Origin: Trichaptum fuscoviolaceum | Taxonomy: Eukaryota > Basidiomycota > Agaricomycetes > Hymenochaetales > Trichaptaceae | Direction of reading: 5' to 3' | DNA length: 64,000 nucleotides | Assembly (NCBI GenBank): GCA_910574455.1 | Contig: CAJSYZ010000012.1 | Coordinates: 1,109,317 to 1,173,316 of the forward strand | In this document: positions 1 to 12,916 of the stretch, one piece after another | Layout: every line of letters begins with the position of its first letter | How positions within the stretch are numbered: the stretch's first letter is position 1 | Translations under genes and position numbers: made by a program | The notes under the pieces: model-generated | The model's database searches: none | Told to the model about the DNA's origin: nothing | Seen by the model: the letters and a program-made list of their open reading frames with translations, nothing else

Positions 1-489
1 CAATAGTCTACTTCTCCCTTCAACGGAATTCAACATTTTGATTTTGATTTTGCCAGGTTATGTGCGGGTTTCTATATGTACGTGTACAGTCATGTGAAGA
101 TGCAACTTGAGTCAATGTATTAGTGTTCTGCTATACATCGTCTCTCATTCTAGAGTCAAAAAGAACACTTAAAGTAAAGATCCGCCTTTTCCTTCAAGTG
201 ACTTGAGCTGAACTGGGAATATTACTGGCGATGAGACGTGTTTGTTGAGAAGAGACACGCGACTTCAAGTTGAAGCGCGTGCAGGTAACGTAACAACACG
301 CTTGAAACTTCGCACCCGGGTCCACTCGGAATTGAGCACAATCGACACTTGAACCACCATCACGAGATGACTCCCTCAGTCGACAGAACAAAATTTAAGG
401 CATGTCGCATTCCCGGACAATACTACAGTAGTACTGGTTGAAATTCAAGTTGTGGTTGAAACCGGGACCACTGGCACGATCATGGCGAG

Positions 490-497
490 TATATAAG
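490..497 (+). promoter_or_regulatory. TATA box of the kinase-like gene
   Basis: TATATAAG lies 61 bases upstream of the ATG at 558, in the usual position for a basidiomycete core promoter. No other signal was recognised in bases 1-489, which hold no supportable gene. Confidence 0.55.
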
Positions 498-557
498 AGA
501 ACGCTACCCTCTTGTTTCTGGCGATCAACTGTCGTCGCCTCGCCACGACCTCTCATC

Positions 558-1669
558 ATGCTCATGACCAAACCCACCAAGCGTATCTTCCTTCATTGTG
601 CACGCGCGACTTCCCTGCTCCTCACCATTCCAGACGAAAAGGGCGGAGAGGATGACGATTTCGTCTTTAATCGACTTAAGATTGATGCCGACCCTGCCTC
701 TTCAACTGTAGACAAACAAATCCACGTCACTGTAAAGAGAGTACTTCATGACACCAACCATTCGACAGTCTACCTAGGCGTTATAAAGGGCCAGCTTGTC
801 GTCGTTAAGTGTTGCTACAACACGAGATACTCCATGGACTTCCTTGTGGAGGCTCGAGTATATAAGAGGCGTCTAGAAGAGCTACAAGGTCGCGTTGTAC
901 CGGTCTGCTTTGGCTATTATATGGCTGTGGACGAAGAGTATGGACCGTACTCCCTGCTTCTCATGGAATATTGCGGACGCAGTCTCACAACTCTGTTTGA
1001 AGATATGAAAGCCAAAGATCAGTGAGTCATTACCATCTCTATTATGCTTACTGTTCTGCTCATATTTGCTATTATTTTGTGTGAAAGGGTAAAGATCCTC
1101 AACCTGCTTGGAGAGTTCCATAACAAAGGCCGACTACACCTAACTGATTTTGCTGAACGAAATGTCGTCGTTCGCGATGGAAGATATCGTTTAATTGACT
1201 TCCACGATATCGAAGATCATAGCTGCGATTGGTGCAAGGATATGGACTGGCAAGTTGGACATTTCTGGCTGGAGGCTCAACGCAAAATCCCATGCGACAT
1301 TCTTGGAGAACTCGGAGATGAAATGGGAATTTGGAGTGATCGTACGTTCTTTAAGTGCGATGTTTGGTATCGGAATAGCTTATCAACTATCCTTGCAGAC
1401 CCAATGCCGGTTGTCGAGATTCACGGAAGGTTTTCCCTGCCTCCGACTTTCCTCCCCAAAAAGTCATCAACAAGCTTATGCCGAAGAATTTCCTTGGCGT
1501 CCCCCAGAACTGGGAGTGGGCTGATACCTATTTCAGACAGGTCAAGAAGGATCTGGTTGAGGACCCCAAACTCGATATCCAGATGCTACTGGTTAATCGT
1601 CCGAAACTCCCATTCTTGATCTCGAGGAGCCCCCCCAAATCTCGGCAGCATGTATGCTTTTTACTGTAA
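558..1669 (+). CDS. Fungal-type protein-kinase-like protein
   Basis: A kinase-fold protein of the small, divergent kind common in Agaricomycetes. Exon 1 (558-1021) and exon 2 (from 1088) are joined by a 66-nt GTGAGT..AG intron that preserves frame. The N-lobe has STVYLG, then VVVKCC with the probable ATP-binding Lys near residue 84. A hinge reads LLLMEYCG. The catalytic loop is LHLTDFAERNVVV (residues about 168-180), followed by YRLIDFHDI in place of DFG. A third coding segment (to the stop at 1667-1669) carries DFPPQKVINKLMPKNF in another frame. The best donor (GTACGT at 1342) and acceptor (near 1399) do not restore that frame, so either a weaker donor is used or the gene has a small indel. 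Substrate unknown; it could be a pseudokinase, because the DFG glycine is missing. Confidence 0.7.
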
Positions 1670-2657
1670 GCTATCGTCCTTGACTTGATACACAAAGCAA
1701 CGAAGTCATTCTAGCCTTATCTGCATCATAAGGGTCTTTCATAAGCAAACGCACGTAGAGTCAATGCACACTTTGCGTGTTGCCGTCCCCGTCTATACGA
1801 GAGAACGCCTTCGAGAGAAGAAGCCTTTCAACTCAACGCTGCTCGTAGGATGCCGCAGTTCTCACGTACATTCCAGTTGGACATTGCCTTACCTTTAGCT
1901 CAAATGCCTCGAGTTCCATCGACCTCTTCAATGGTGTTACCGTCCCTGGTCCCTGGAAAGCTGGATCTCAAGAATCATATCACCCTTCTATCACATCCTT
2001 AATGCTCCCGTTCAACAAGACTAGAGACCTCATCTCATGAAATGGTGCAATAATGCTCCTAAATATGTTCAAGTTAGTGACAGCTTGCGGCTCCAATGTC
2101 CGCTTTCACTGCGTACTGATGAGATGGGGTAGCAGATTCTCTGTTACTTTCTTTCATTTTGGTCTTATGATCAAATTTATGGGGAAAGGGGACTATGAGA
2201 GAGTGAGCAATTTATAAAGGTGAAGTAATACGACGAATAGTGTGGTGGATCTTTCACTTACATTTTTCGTAAGATGAATTCAAGCCAAGCATTTGAAGTA
2301 GCGATGATGTACCATTATGCGCGGACATAAGTTTCGTGCTTTGGTCGACTTGTGTGCTTCATATACAAAGTGAAATTTACTGTGGGTACATATTTTGTTT
2401 TGGTGGAGGAAGAACGATCGCGCCTTACGGCACGGCTCCCGACTCGGATGCGGATCCCGCTTTCGAAGTGCATTCCAAAGCAGCTAAATGGATATGCATG
2501 TATGCAACTTCATGAATGTGGATTTTAAAAAATCTGATTGCACAATATCTAAGAACGACAAACATAAACTTCATGAATACCCACATCCCTACTTCGTGGA
2601 CATCTACCCCAATGAAATGCGAACCACAAGCATGAAATACAATCGTAAAACACAGTC
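1670..2657. other. Intergenic, nothing recognised
   Basis: About 1 kb between the 3' ends of convergent genes. I see no coding exon, RNA gene or repeat here. Confidence 0.6.
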
Positions 2658-3535
2658 TTAAACTTGCTCAACACCATCCCGAACTTTCTCATCCTCAGAG
2701 TCACTCTTGTCATCCTTCTCCTCGAAGCTCTTGGTAGCAACTGAGGCGGAAGGCGCATCTTGCACAAAGCGAGTGTGTGTCTTGGCAGGCGCGCGCTCGG
2801 ATTCCTCATTCGATGCGCGGAAGAGCTCGATGCCGGTAAGCAATCCGAACAAGAATGCAAACCAAGGAACGATGGCCATCCAGTGTACTGTAGAGAGGTA
2901 GTTCGTCAAGAGTTCCGAGCGGGACGTGAGTCCTCCAAGGAGAGGGGGGAAAACTCACTGAAGTCATTACTCCAGTACGCTGCGCTCACTCCAAGTTGCG
3001 CTGCTGTAGCTGCAATCGCCGAGGCCGGTAGTGGGACATCTCCCTGGAACGCATGAATCTTCGCCGATCGGTTGATTGCAATAATGTCGAAGGCGATGAG
3101 TGACGAGAGAACCGCAGCAGTCACGAAGAAAACAGCGTAAGAAAGGATCCGGTATGTCTTCGGTGCATGATAGGGCCGGAACTTCGGAACGAGATCGTAA
3201 ATGAGGGAGATGAAGGCCAAGATGGCAACGACGACGGAGGCGACTGCAACGACTATGCCAGAGCGGAGGGCGTCTACAAAGGCGTCAGATAGCTCGCCAT
3301 TTAGCAAGTAGCAACATTACGGACCGTTAGTGTTGATATAGATCGCTACTCCAGCTGGTGCACTGCGTTTGATGTACCCCTTCTGCTGGTTGGACCTAAA
3401 GTTGCTTCAGTAGGATGAACTGAGAGCGTACTAAGAGTGGCATTACTTCACGAGAGTGTTCAGTCCAAACCCGACGGACATGATACCGAAGGCCACCGCG
3501 AGGGCGAGGATGGTCGTGCGAACTACCCTTGACAT
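2658..3535 (-). CDS. Four-helix membrane protein, copy A of a tandem pair
   Basis: Four exons on the minus strand give about 235 residues. Exon 1 encodes MSRVVRTTILALAVAFGIM, an N-terminal hydrophobic helix, followed by a polar stretch containing SNQQKG. Helix 2 follows ALRSG, helix 3 contains LSYAVFFVTAAVLSSLIAFD, and helix 4 is the VPWFAFLFGLLTGIELF segment. The C-terminal tail is charged and rich in Asp, Glu, Lys and Ser, so it is probably cytosolic. Introns are short with consensus ends (GTAATG, GTCCGT, GTGAGT donors). The gene at 5503-6390 has the same exon layout and matching helices, showing a tandem duplication. I do not recognise the family; a four-pass fungal membrane protein is all that can be said. 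Confidence 0.8.
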
Positions 3536-5502
3536 TGCGAGAATGGTACTGTAAGCCTCAGCAGGAACGTCAGAGAGCAGGGGGGTTCAGAGTTTGCTGC
3601 ATTCCAGGAGGGGCCCTTATAAGCGGCACGGATTGTATATAAAACCCCATCGATATTGGGTTGTTCTTTTGGAATGCGAGAAGCGAAGCAGGTTAGCACT
3701 CTCGGGTAGTGAGTTCTCATCGGTCTTCTAGTGTATAGTGATAGTGATGAGTGTCCTCAACTCCGATTGCTCACTATCGTTGGGCGTTCAATTGCAAATA
3801 ATGAATTCTCGACCTGTGGGATATTTTCAGCGATCGACAAGACTAGCATGGTCTTGTTCTCCGCGTAAACTTCACTTCAATAGTCGAGTTACTAGCGCAG
3901 ATTACTGCTCGCAGTTTCTTCACCATCGTCGATAGATCTACCTGAAAAAACGATGTTTACGCCTACAGCCTGGATCACATTTGTAAACCAGAAGTCCAGT
4001 CAGGTATCAAAAGACAAATTCCACGATAAGAAGAGAGGGCGCAGGACTGTGGATCTGTAGTACGCACGAAATGTATTGCAGGGTAGATTAGCTCGAGATG
4101 CTATATCATACGAGATTATTGCCTCGAAGCGATTCTATAAAAGTCCATTTTGTGTGGCAAAAATCGCAAGTACATAGAAAGAAAATGTTACACTCACCTC
4201 ATCCCCCTTGTATTCTCCACCTGGCGTTCTAGATTTCAGGGCCATTGCCAGTGTTTCAAGGCGTATACAGCGTTGAACTTGAAGCGAGTCCATAGCAGTT
4301 CTCACGGGATCCGTGAATTGAGTTCAGAGCTCTGTATAGCTTCCGCATGCCCGTAGTTTTCCTGCAAGAATTCCAGCTATCCAAATCAAGCTAGTTGCGG
4401 ACCTGAGCGGAAGAAAAGTGAGCTCGTAGAAGCGACGACTGTTAGTTAGACTAGCACGCAAGTGGACCTTCAGTACGAGCAAGAAAGGGTGGCAAAATGT
4501 GCTTACAGGGCTATTTTCTTCGCGTATAATCTTCGTGCCTGTCGCAACCAGGATACACTCGTGTCTGGATGCAAAACATCTGAGAATCGATAAAGTTGAT
4601 ATATTATTTCCCGAGCAGCTTTTGACAACTTGAAGATGGTGATGCAAACAGTAGTTTTGGCATTGGTTGAACTTGGCCACTCCTTCTCTGAAGTCCAAAA
4701 CGCCTGTCTCCTCAGAGTCGTATACTAAGGCTTACGTCATGAATTCTGAGCCTTAAGTCCGTGATCGGTCTCGGTCTCCACGACAGTCTCATTTATACTG
4801 AACTTTGAAGCCTTCTTTACAAGTCCCTTTATCGGTTCCGAACGTCGATCTCAGGCTTAATACAAGTACGGACACGAAATTACTGTAGCCGATTGAATTG
4901 CATCAACGGTAAAAAAAAACATAGGAAAAACGTCTATTTCTGCTGTTTTCCGTCGGGCTCATTGACATTGAAAGATAACTTTTAGTGTTATTTTGAACAT
5001 TGCATGATGCAGCAGTAGAGTGTGTGATATCATCCGTTGATCGCAATGCATAGCTGCGATCACCACGGTACTATGTAGGTGACAGCCGGGAGGCAAATTT
5101 ATCAACTTGTCCCCAGATACCTTTATCAACGACCGGGGATGTTGTGTAATTTCAAATGACTGGAAGCAAGCCGATGAACGCTGACACGACGAGTTCGACA
5201 TCGAGGCGCCGACAAACCCGTTAACGATTCAGCCTTGACGTAGCTTCGTCTTCTAGCGCACCCCGCGTTATTCTCCGGACCATAAGGCCTTCTAGTGAAC
5301 AACAATACGCGAGGTCCCAGTGCCTAAGCTCGATTGAGTAGCTGGAGCGTTATAAAGTGATCGTGTTAAATTTGCGTGATACTTGAACATGAATGGCTGC
5401 CGAGAGTAGAAGGTGGAGAAATGCGATGCGGGTGAGTGGGAAAAAAGATCCGAGCGTGTGGGGTGTTGTGAAAGGTAATGAATGCATTATTCGGACTACG
5501 AC
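3536..5502. other. Intergenic between the membrane-protein paralogs
   Basis: Nearly 2 kb without a supportable gene. It contains the 5' flank of copy A, where an AT-rich TATATAAAA run lies near 3636-3644. No exon homologous to either paralog is seen here. Confidence 0.55.
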
Positions 5503-6390
5503 CTATACCTTCTCCGCACCGTCCCGAACCTCGACCTCTCCCTTCTCATCCTCAGCTTCACTCTTCCGGTCCTCCTTCTCGGAGCTCGGTCCGGCGAGCG
5601 ATGCAGCAGGCGCGTCGGTGACGAAGCGCGTGTGTGTCGTTGCGGGCGCAACAGCGGCAGCTTTGTTCGAGGCGCGGAAGAGCTCGATGCCAGAGAGCAG
5701 TCCGAATAAGAATGTGAACCACGGGACGACGGCTTGTGGGTGTACTGCGATAAGGTCCAAGTCATGCATTTCGTTAGCAAACCCAATTCGGTTTAACGCC
5801 TATCGTGTAATAAGACTTACAGTAGCCGTTACTCCAGTACGCCGGGCTCATTCCGAGCAACTTCTCCTGCGCTTCAATCATCGCCTCCGTCAACTGGAAC
5901 GTCCCGAGGAACGCGGTGAGCTTGGCGGATCGGTTGCGCACGATGACGTCGAATGCAACCACCGTTGCGAAGACCCAGAGGGCCATGAAGAAGTGGAGGT
6001 AGGAAAGAAGCCGGAGAGACTTTGGTGCATATGGTCGGAACGTGGGGAGGACGTTGTATGTGAGTGAGAGGAAGGAAAGGAGGGCAAGTAAGCCGGAGGC
6101 CACTGTGAGGACTATTCCACATCGTAGGACGTCTACAACGCTGTCAGATAGAGTGGCATATGAGTGAAGCGAGCAACGTACCATCCGTGTTGATGAATAC
6201 TGTGACTCCAGCCGGCGCATGGGACTTAATGAATGCCTTCTGCTGGTTGGACCTGTATACACATCAGAGCGAGACGTCTTAGAGGATATAGTGGCACGTA
6301 CTTGACGAGCGCATTGATCCCAATTCCCATTGATGCCACTCCAAATGCCACTGTCAGAGCGAGAAGACCTGAGCGTACTATTCTCGACAT
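5503..6390 (-). CDS. Four-helix membrane protein, copy B of a tandem pair
   Basis: Paralog of the gene at 2658-3535, with four exons split at the same places. It starts MSRIVRSGLLALTVAFGV; the second exon again begins SNQQK and contains APAGV. Helix 3 contains LLSYLHFFMALWVFATVVAFD, and the conserved AYWSNGY segment precedes the intron before the last helix (VVPWFTFLFGLLSGIELF). The tail is acidic and ends RDGAEKV, matching RDGVEQV in copy A. Order, helix positions and tail composition agree throughout, so both copies look functional. Function unknown. Confidence 0.8.
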
Positions 6391-9300
6391 CTTGCAAGAG
6401 TTTTACTGAGACGTGAGCGTTGAATGTTGTGGGGAGGAAGAGGGCAGAGGACGCTGGCGCGGGTCGTTAAAGGCAAGTAAAACTTTGCTGGACCAGATGC
6501 AAACGCCGCAACGGTAGCACACTGCGCTCGCGGTGGTCAAGATATGAGACACACAACAAAAGAGTCGCCGCGCTCACGAAAAAATCAGCCGCATGGCTCT
6601 TCTTATATCCCGAACCCGGATGGAGGTGAGTGCTCCCGCCAACGCGTAATCTTTCTTTATTTTTTCCGGCTCTTCGACTGGAAAGGGTCTGGTTCATTGA
6701 TCGATCTACGATCCACGTTGATAGCCTCATGTTCCGCTTTGTCGGCTGCTGGCCTCCACTGCCTTCACCTGGGGCCCCACATGTGCCCGCAGACCCTCCG
6801 CATCGTCGCTGTGTAGGGTACTAGTTCCGCCCACAAAAACTTGTTTGTCTAGCGCATTATTCGCATGACATCCTGTGTGATCTAAGAGGTCTAAGCCTGC
6901 CACCGTAATCAAGAAAAAGACTCACAAATAATAGATCCGGGGCGCGCGGTGCACGGCATTTCCGGTGCTTGGGGCCAGCCCAAGTCCGTAAACTTGTTCG
7001 CATCATCCACGAACTTTGTTCGCCGCTTCAGGGCCTCTTAGCATTCCAAAGAACAAAGTTTTCCTTCGGCTTCCTTCTCAGACCCACGAATAGAAAAGGG
7101 GCGAGGCTTTCCGCAACCTCACCCCTGTGTGTCCCATGCGGACCTTAGGATGACGTTCCAATTCATTGCGATGTATCACATGAATGCTGCGAGCATAGAG
7201 TCTGAGGTCTTGGACACAAGAGCGACTGTTGAGGCTGTCTAGGACGTAGGCATGAGTCGGAGAGACAGGGGTTGACGATGCGCTGGAGGCGACGTCGCAG
7301 CGAGTCGGTTGCAAGCATCAACAATGTGTATGGGCGCCGACGCGCGAGTTGCCAAATTTGACGACGTCCTCGTTTTGGACCGCCACTTCAAGTTCAATTC
7401 TCGCGGTTCTGTTTTTTGCTGCAGTATATATCTGATGGTTATCAACTGCCTTTGACGGCGAAGAAAAGTCTTTTCTCTCTCCATTACTGAAACACTGAGG
7501 TAAGTCAGTCAGTCCACTTCCTTCGGTTCACTTCAAAGCAATTCTTGATTCTTGATTCCTTTCAATAGCTCTTCAAGTTGCACCACTTTCACGCTCTCAT
7601 TACTGTGGGAGAGAGTCCAGAATGAACTGTATCAAAGCTTGTTGCAGCAGACACAGCCGGTAGACAGTCTCATGCATCCACGGCGTACTTTACCGCTTCT
7701 TCGTGTTTCGGTCGCACATGTTAAACGACGATCCACGGAACCCCATGCACGGTGCACCCCACACACGCCTAATTGCCGCGATTGATCAAGGCGAATAATC
7801 GAAGCACAATGCAATGATTTGCGGACACGCTGTGTCGCGCATTTCGGATCAATCCGAACAGTACGTTCAAGTTGTTCAGTATCTCCTCCTAAAGGCCACA
7901 GGCCTGCGGAAACCGACGGCCTTCCTTTACGTCTCTATCGTCTAGACACTTCACATGAAGGGACACGATTCATCATTTCTATCAAGACAGTGCGCCATAC
8001 ATACATCTCATCAGAATATGCTACTTTATCTAATCTCTTCTCCCTCAGATCTTTGCGCGTGATAAACATATGGTTCCTTTGACGGGAGGCTGCAGAGCGC
8101 CCTTGATATGCCTCGAGATCAATTGAATACTTTCTAGCCATGACTCGACTGCTATTCAGTCAACAAGGCCCTAGAATGCACAGAAGCGGCGTTGTCGAAC
8201 ACAATCACGTGCCACGCAGTGATAAGCCTTGCTTCGTCGTACGAATTGGATGAATCAGGTCATTGGAATTTAGGGTCTGAATATAAACATGTATGTCTAA
8301 GCCTATCATGATCTGAGCTCATATCAGGAGAAGATCCTCGCTCATTCCTTTCCCATCAGAGTGAGAGATTAAATGCGCACCCCGGACTCCGAAGAGGATA
8401 GTAATGTGTGTTTAACACATGATTGCGATCAAAGACAGGTCACCCCCATCGCGTAAAGGTGACCTCGTTGTTCATGGATGCTGTCAGAGCTGAAGCCGAA
8501 CTCGGAGGCTTATTTACAGATGATTGCGTACATCGAAGGACGCCAACGCCACTCACCTCAGGCTAATCTGGATGCGCCTTTTCGAGTTAAGGCGCGATAC
8601 ACAGATCGCTTCCTCTAGTCTCCACCACGATGAAATATAATAGAGACCAGGCAGATATAGCTCCCGTAGCGAAGCTTGGCATGTGTATTATCTCCATATC
8701 CAGTTCCTACTGCCAGGTGTTCTTTTTTTCATCATATTGCGCCGTCGTCGATTGACTTCCTGTAGGGCGGCCATGACAGAGGCAGTACATTTCCCTCTCT
8801 TCGACGATTCATACGTCGAACAGCATGCTAGCATAGACGAAGCAGGGATACGCTATACTAGTGCATGAGCTGCTTCTGAGATTACGATATGCTTGGTCGA
8901 CTTCAGTCTTGTGACGACTGCGGGCGGGGGGACGCTGGACACACTCAATTTCTCAAAGCGAGTCTACATAATATAGATATAAACCTAAGTACGTATCTGA
9001 CCATCTACAAAAATATGCGGTGCTAGAAGTAAACAGTAGCCAATATAATACAGCTGCATTGATTAGTGCATTGGCCAGAGAACCGCAGAGATCATGGTGC
9101 GTCCGAGTCGTCAAGCAAGCACACCTTTTATTTTCTTCAGTTCGGCAATGTGCGGATCGACGCTCTAAACTTGAACTTGAATATAGTAGTATGTTACGTC
9201 ACCGAAGACCGAGCGGATGCAGAGACATCTAACTCACATCGGTTCAGTTGCGTTGATAACTAGTAGCTCTGATGATGTTGCCCGTGGTACGTAGGTCAAG

Positions 9301-10225
9301 ACTCAAAATAGAATATAAGAAATGGCGATTGTAATCTCCGGAAATGGAAGAAGTCACGGTGGCTGTAGTTTTACAAATGTTCAGTGTTTTGCAGTCATAT
9401 GGAAGTCCGAAACACCATGATTATGTCTGAAGGTTGATAAAGCATGAGAATGCGTGTATGATCCCAAGTTTACAAAAGAAATACAAAGGAGTCACGTATT
9501 GAATAACAAGGTCATCCTATTGACAAAACAAGATCGCTTGAACATGTAATAAAGTTCATACATCAGTGACAAACAACAACTCGGGAAAAAAGGAATGAAA
9601 AGTGGTCGATACAATAAATACACAAATACAGCAGTCGAAAACGGCGGAGAAATAGTGTATAGGTAAGAGGCATGTAGTATCACCTCCCCTCGAGTGAATA
9701 TAGATATTCACCAAACCGGAAACTGGAATAACAACAAAGTAAGTACACGTCCTCGCTTAATACGCAGACTTATTTTGTAGTCATCCGCATAAGCTTTCTC
9801 GGTTTATCTACTAACGTAGACTTTCTCCGTGTTGATTTCCAGGGCCTGACAAACGGGAAGTCCGCCCATTTGGTCCGACTCATTGACATGGAAACCAACA
9901 CCACTTGCCCAGGCTCGCTCAAGGATTAGAACCTGGGTATAAATCAGTCTTTCAAGTATTACCAGTCAATGCGAAGACAAACCTTTAACGCGCCATGACC
10001 GCACCCGTCATCTCATTTAACCCGTCTCCTTTCCCGCATAAACTCTGTCGCAAATACCATGGATATCATTTTGCGCAAGCGAGAGCGCCCAAATGCCATA
10101 TAATACCGCATCAAGAATTGTCCGGGATCCAAGGGCGTAGTATACCTTTCAGCTCCAAGATTTCGCTTATTACTTGCAGCTAATGAATCGACTGGCGATT
10201 CATTATCTGCAATTAATAACCAAAA
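6391..10225. other. 3.8-kb gene-poor stretch
   Basis: Only short unconvincing reading frames occur on either strand, with no chain of exons, no protein motif and no tRNA or rRNA. A TATATATC run is present near 7423. Parts could be transcribed without coding potential; nothing in the sequence shows it. Confidence 0.5.
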
Positions 10226-11159
10226 TCATAAAGCTGAAAGGGAGATGATCAGGCGCGTAGCAAGCGGCCGACCGCAATAAAAAAGAATGATCATTGTGTA
10301 GTGAAAACGAATAAGTTTAAGGGGCTCTGAGGGACTTGTTGTTGGTTCCTCCTAAAATGCAAGCTCAAACTATCAAGTAACAATGATAAAGAAGTTACTG
10401 GACTTACAGATGCTTGCTCTCGTAGTTCTCGGGACTCAGAGTGATGTATAGTTGTGTTTTCGGGAAATTTTTGTATTGACGAGACCACTAAGAGTATTCG
10501 CTGTACATAACACAGTCAGATTATCAAAATAGATTACGAGCTGTTGCTCACGTCAAATGCCTCCACTGAATCAGTGAACTTTTCTTTGAGTCCACCGAAG
10601 TGTTTGCTATCAATGCGCAAACCCAAAACATGTCGACACGCCTTACGAATACCAGGCTGCTCAAGTTTTGATTTAAGAGCTTTGGCTTGAGAGGAAACAA
10701 ACTGCATCTCACTGGAATTTCTCATCAAAATCCAGAACATTGTCGAGAGTTAAATGCTTTTGTGCTCACCTCCTCACGCATTTCAATCTATACAAATAAT
10801 CGGGTGGAAAATGTGTTGTGTGACGCTCCAATCCAATAAGGATGTCCAAGAAGTCATTCGCTTTCCGTTCCAATGTGTGCACAGACTCTTTTAGAGAAGA
10901 GCATTTCTACGGCCAACCACATTAGGTTCTGTGAGGCAGAGCGACTGAATAATATTCATACCGCTGGCCATTCTGCGATCGTCTTTGCCGCACCCATGGC
11001 GCTTTTCAGGGGAGGAAAGGCATCCGAGCCTGCGTAGACTACATCGGCAGCAAGGAGGCAAGCTTCAAAGGCGATTTTGAGACTTTTGTTGGTCGGCGTA
11101 TCGGTGTCATGAGGGCCAGGGATATGAGTTTCCCCAGGTTTCTTCTTACGGGGCCGCAT
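10226..11159 (-). CDS. NLR-type N-terminal helical protein without NACHT
   Basis: Five exons can be joined in phase from ATG (11157-11159) to TGA (10226-10228), giving about 240 residues. Exon 1 contains ACLLAADVVYAGSDAFPPLK, a signature I associate with the N-terminal helical domain of Agaricomycete NACHT/NLR proteins. The following exons continue the pattern with LERKANDFLDILIGLER and a basic helical region including RKACRHVLGL. The donors GTATGA, GTGAGC, GTGAGC and GTAAGT and matching acceptors keep the frame. In full NLRs this domain is followed by NACHT with a P-loop; here the chain ends in a short hydrophobic tail and no P-loop is seen upstream or downstream. It is therefore a free-standing or truncated receptor N-terminus. 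Confidence 0.7.
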
Positions 11160-11612
11160 CGTTGCGATAGCCTCACGGAATAGTGAGAGATAGGGAGGAA
11201 GGACGAGGCTCGGACGAAAGATGTGAGCTTCACCAGGATTTTAACGATTTGCCCTTGCACAGGTACATACTTGCAACACGCAAGCTGTATGAAAGCTCTA
11301 GAATGAAAAGAAGTTTGAGCTAGACACGAGACCCCTAGACTGTGGAGACCAAGTATCCTAAAGTAACACGAAGAATCCGATTGAAACTCAGAAGTGAAGC
11401 ACCCCAATAGAAGCCGCACTGCCTTGCTTAGCCTTGAGCGACACAGATAGGCAGACACTCGAACGGCAGAACATTCATAAACTAAAATAGGACGAAGATG
11501 TCCGTGATGAACAGATTACATATTGATTATCCGATGCGACCGGCGGTGTATCGGTATCAATAATGCGATGAACCACAGGCTGCACACTGAAGAACCATAA
11601 ACATCTACAGAG
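11160..11612. other. Intergenic
   Basis: About 450 bases between two minus-strand genes, serving as promoter region of the NLR-type gene. Nothing further recognised. Confidence 0.5.
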
Positions 11613-12744
11613 CTATGACCGCTTAACCATAACAACTGCCAATGGCCATTCGATCTCGACTTCGTCTACTCCACCTCCAGCGTCTGCTGACTGCGGATGC
11701 TCAGGGTGAAGCGCTGAAGAAGCACGGTCAGCTTCATCCATCTTGGATTTCAGTGTGGCGATGAAGCGAGTGACAATATCGCCATCTGCACGAGACTGGT
11801 CTTCTGGGAACCGTTCATGGTATGTGTGCAATGAGGAGTATGAGCGCAGATAGTCCTCAAAGCCTTCCCAGGTGACCTTCTTGCGAAGGATCACCGGACG
11901 AGGCGAAGGTAGTTGCGAGTGGTGATCGCCTGCGAAATAGACCCGTTCCTCGCTATGGAATGCGTCAGGAACAACGCTGCTCGCGCTCGGGATTTCAAGA
12001 AGATGGTTATCGACAATCCGTCGTCCAGGCTGCTCCCAGTGAGGACCAAGACTGGTGGCAGGATCTGTGCCTTGCGAGTAAGCTGTGATCAAAGGTGCAA
12101 GGCTGGGATAGCGACTGAGTCTGAACTCAGAGTATCCCTAGTACGTGTTAGACAGATCAATGGGACAGATGCAGTGCATTACCCAGAAGGCCACGGTCGC
12201 ATTCTTTCGCGAAACGCGGGCAAGCTCGGGCCAAAGCGTTTCCCAGTTAAACCAGTGTGCTGCTTGGGCTGCTACAAATTCAGTGATCACCTTACTGGAT
12301 GGAAGAAACGCCATTACCGGCGACTACTAGATCCGCAGAGCCATCTTGAAGAAAGTCCAGCTTCTCTGCAGGGCTTTGTACGAACTGGAACTGGCTTTCA
12401 ATCTCGGAAGAAGATTTAGTGCTTTGGAGAGTCTCTTCGATGTATTCCTGTGCACCCTGTATCATCTTTGCGCTTGGGTCTACCCCGATAACCCGTTTGA
12501 ACGGGAACAATTGAATCGTTGCCTGACCTGAAGAGGTTATCAGCCAAATAAACTTGATATCCACCATGTGCAGATAATGCACACCAGTTCCACATCCCAG
12601 ATCAACTGCTGTATCCCAGCGTGGTTTGCCTACACTTTTCTCCTCGTGGTATCGAAATATGAAGTCAAATAGTTGGCGAGGATAAGTGGGTCTGGCTACC
12701 GCATATTTCACGGTATTGAAAGTATTTTTGCTGAATGTAGCCAT
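11613..12744 (-). CDS. SAM-dependent methyltransferase, trans-aconitate type
   Basis: Class I methyltransferase resembling yeast trans-aconitate 3-methyltransferase. The ATG at 12742-12744 begins MATFSKNTFN and leads to YPRQLFDFI, a pattern of this family. Motif I is AVDLGCGTG, interrupted after the second Gly-Thr by an intron. Exon 2 gives VIGVDPSAKMI (motif post-I) and ends near DGSADLVVAG (motif II). A short exon carries AAHWFNWETLWPELARV, typical of the family. After an intron with donor GTAATG the last exon, beginning GYSEFRLSRYPSLAPL, runs to the stop at 11613. It would methylate a small carboxylic acid in the cytosol; the substrate is inferred only from the family. Confidence 0.85.
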
Positions 12745-12916
12745 CACTGTGTTGGATTCAAGTTGACCGATGTTGACTGCTGAAGCCTGACAGTGCTGAG
12801 TCGCAATCAAACGGTTTCTTGAGCCAGTGGGAATTTAGTACGTAACCTTCCATTGCTCACTGAGAGCGCAGCGGGCGCTGTACAATTGTACACTGCAGTT
12901 TGAAAACATTCATACT

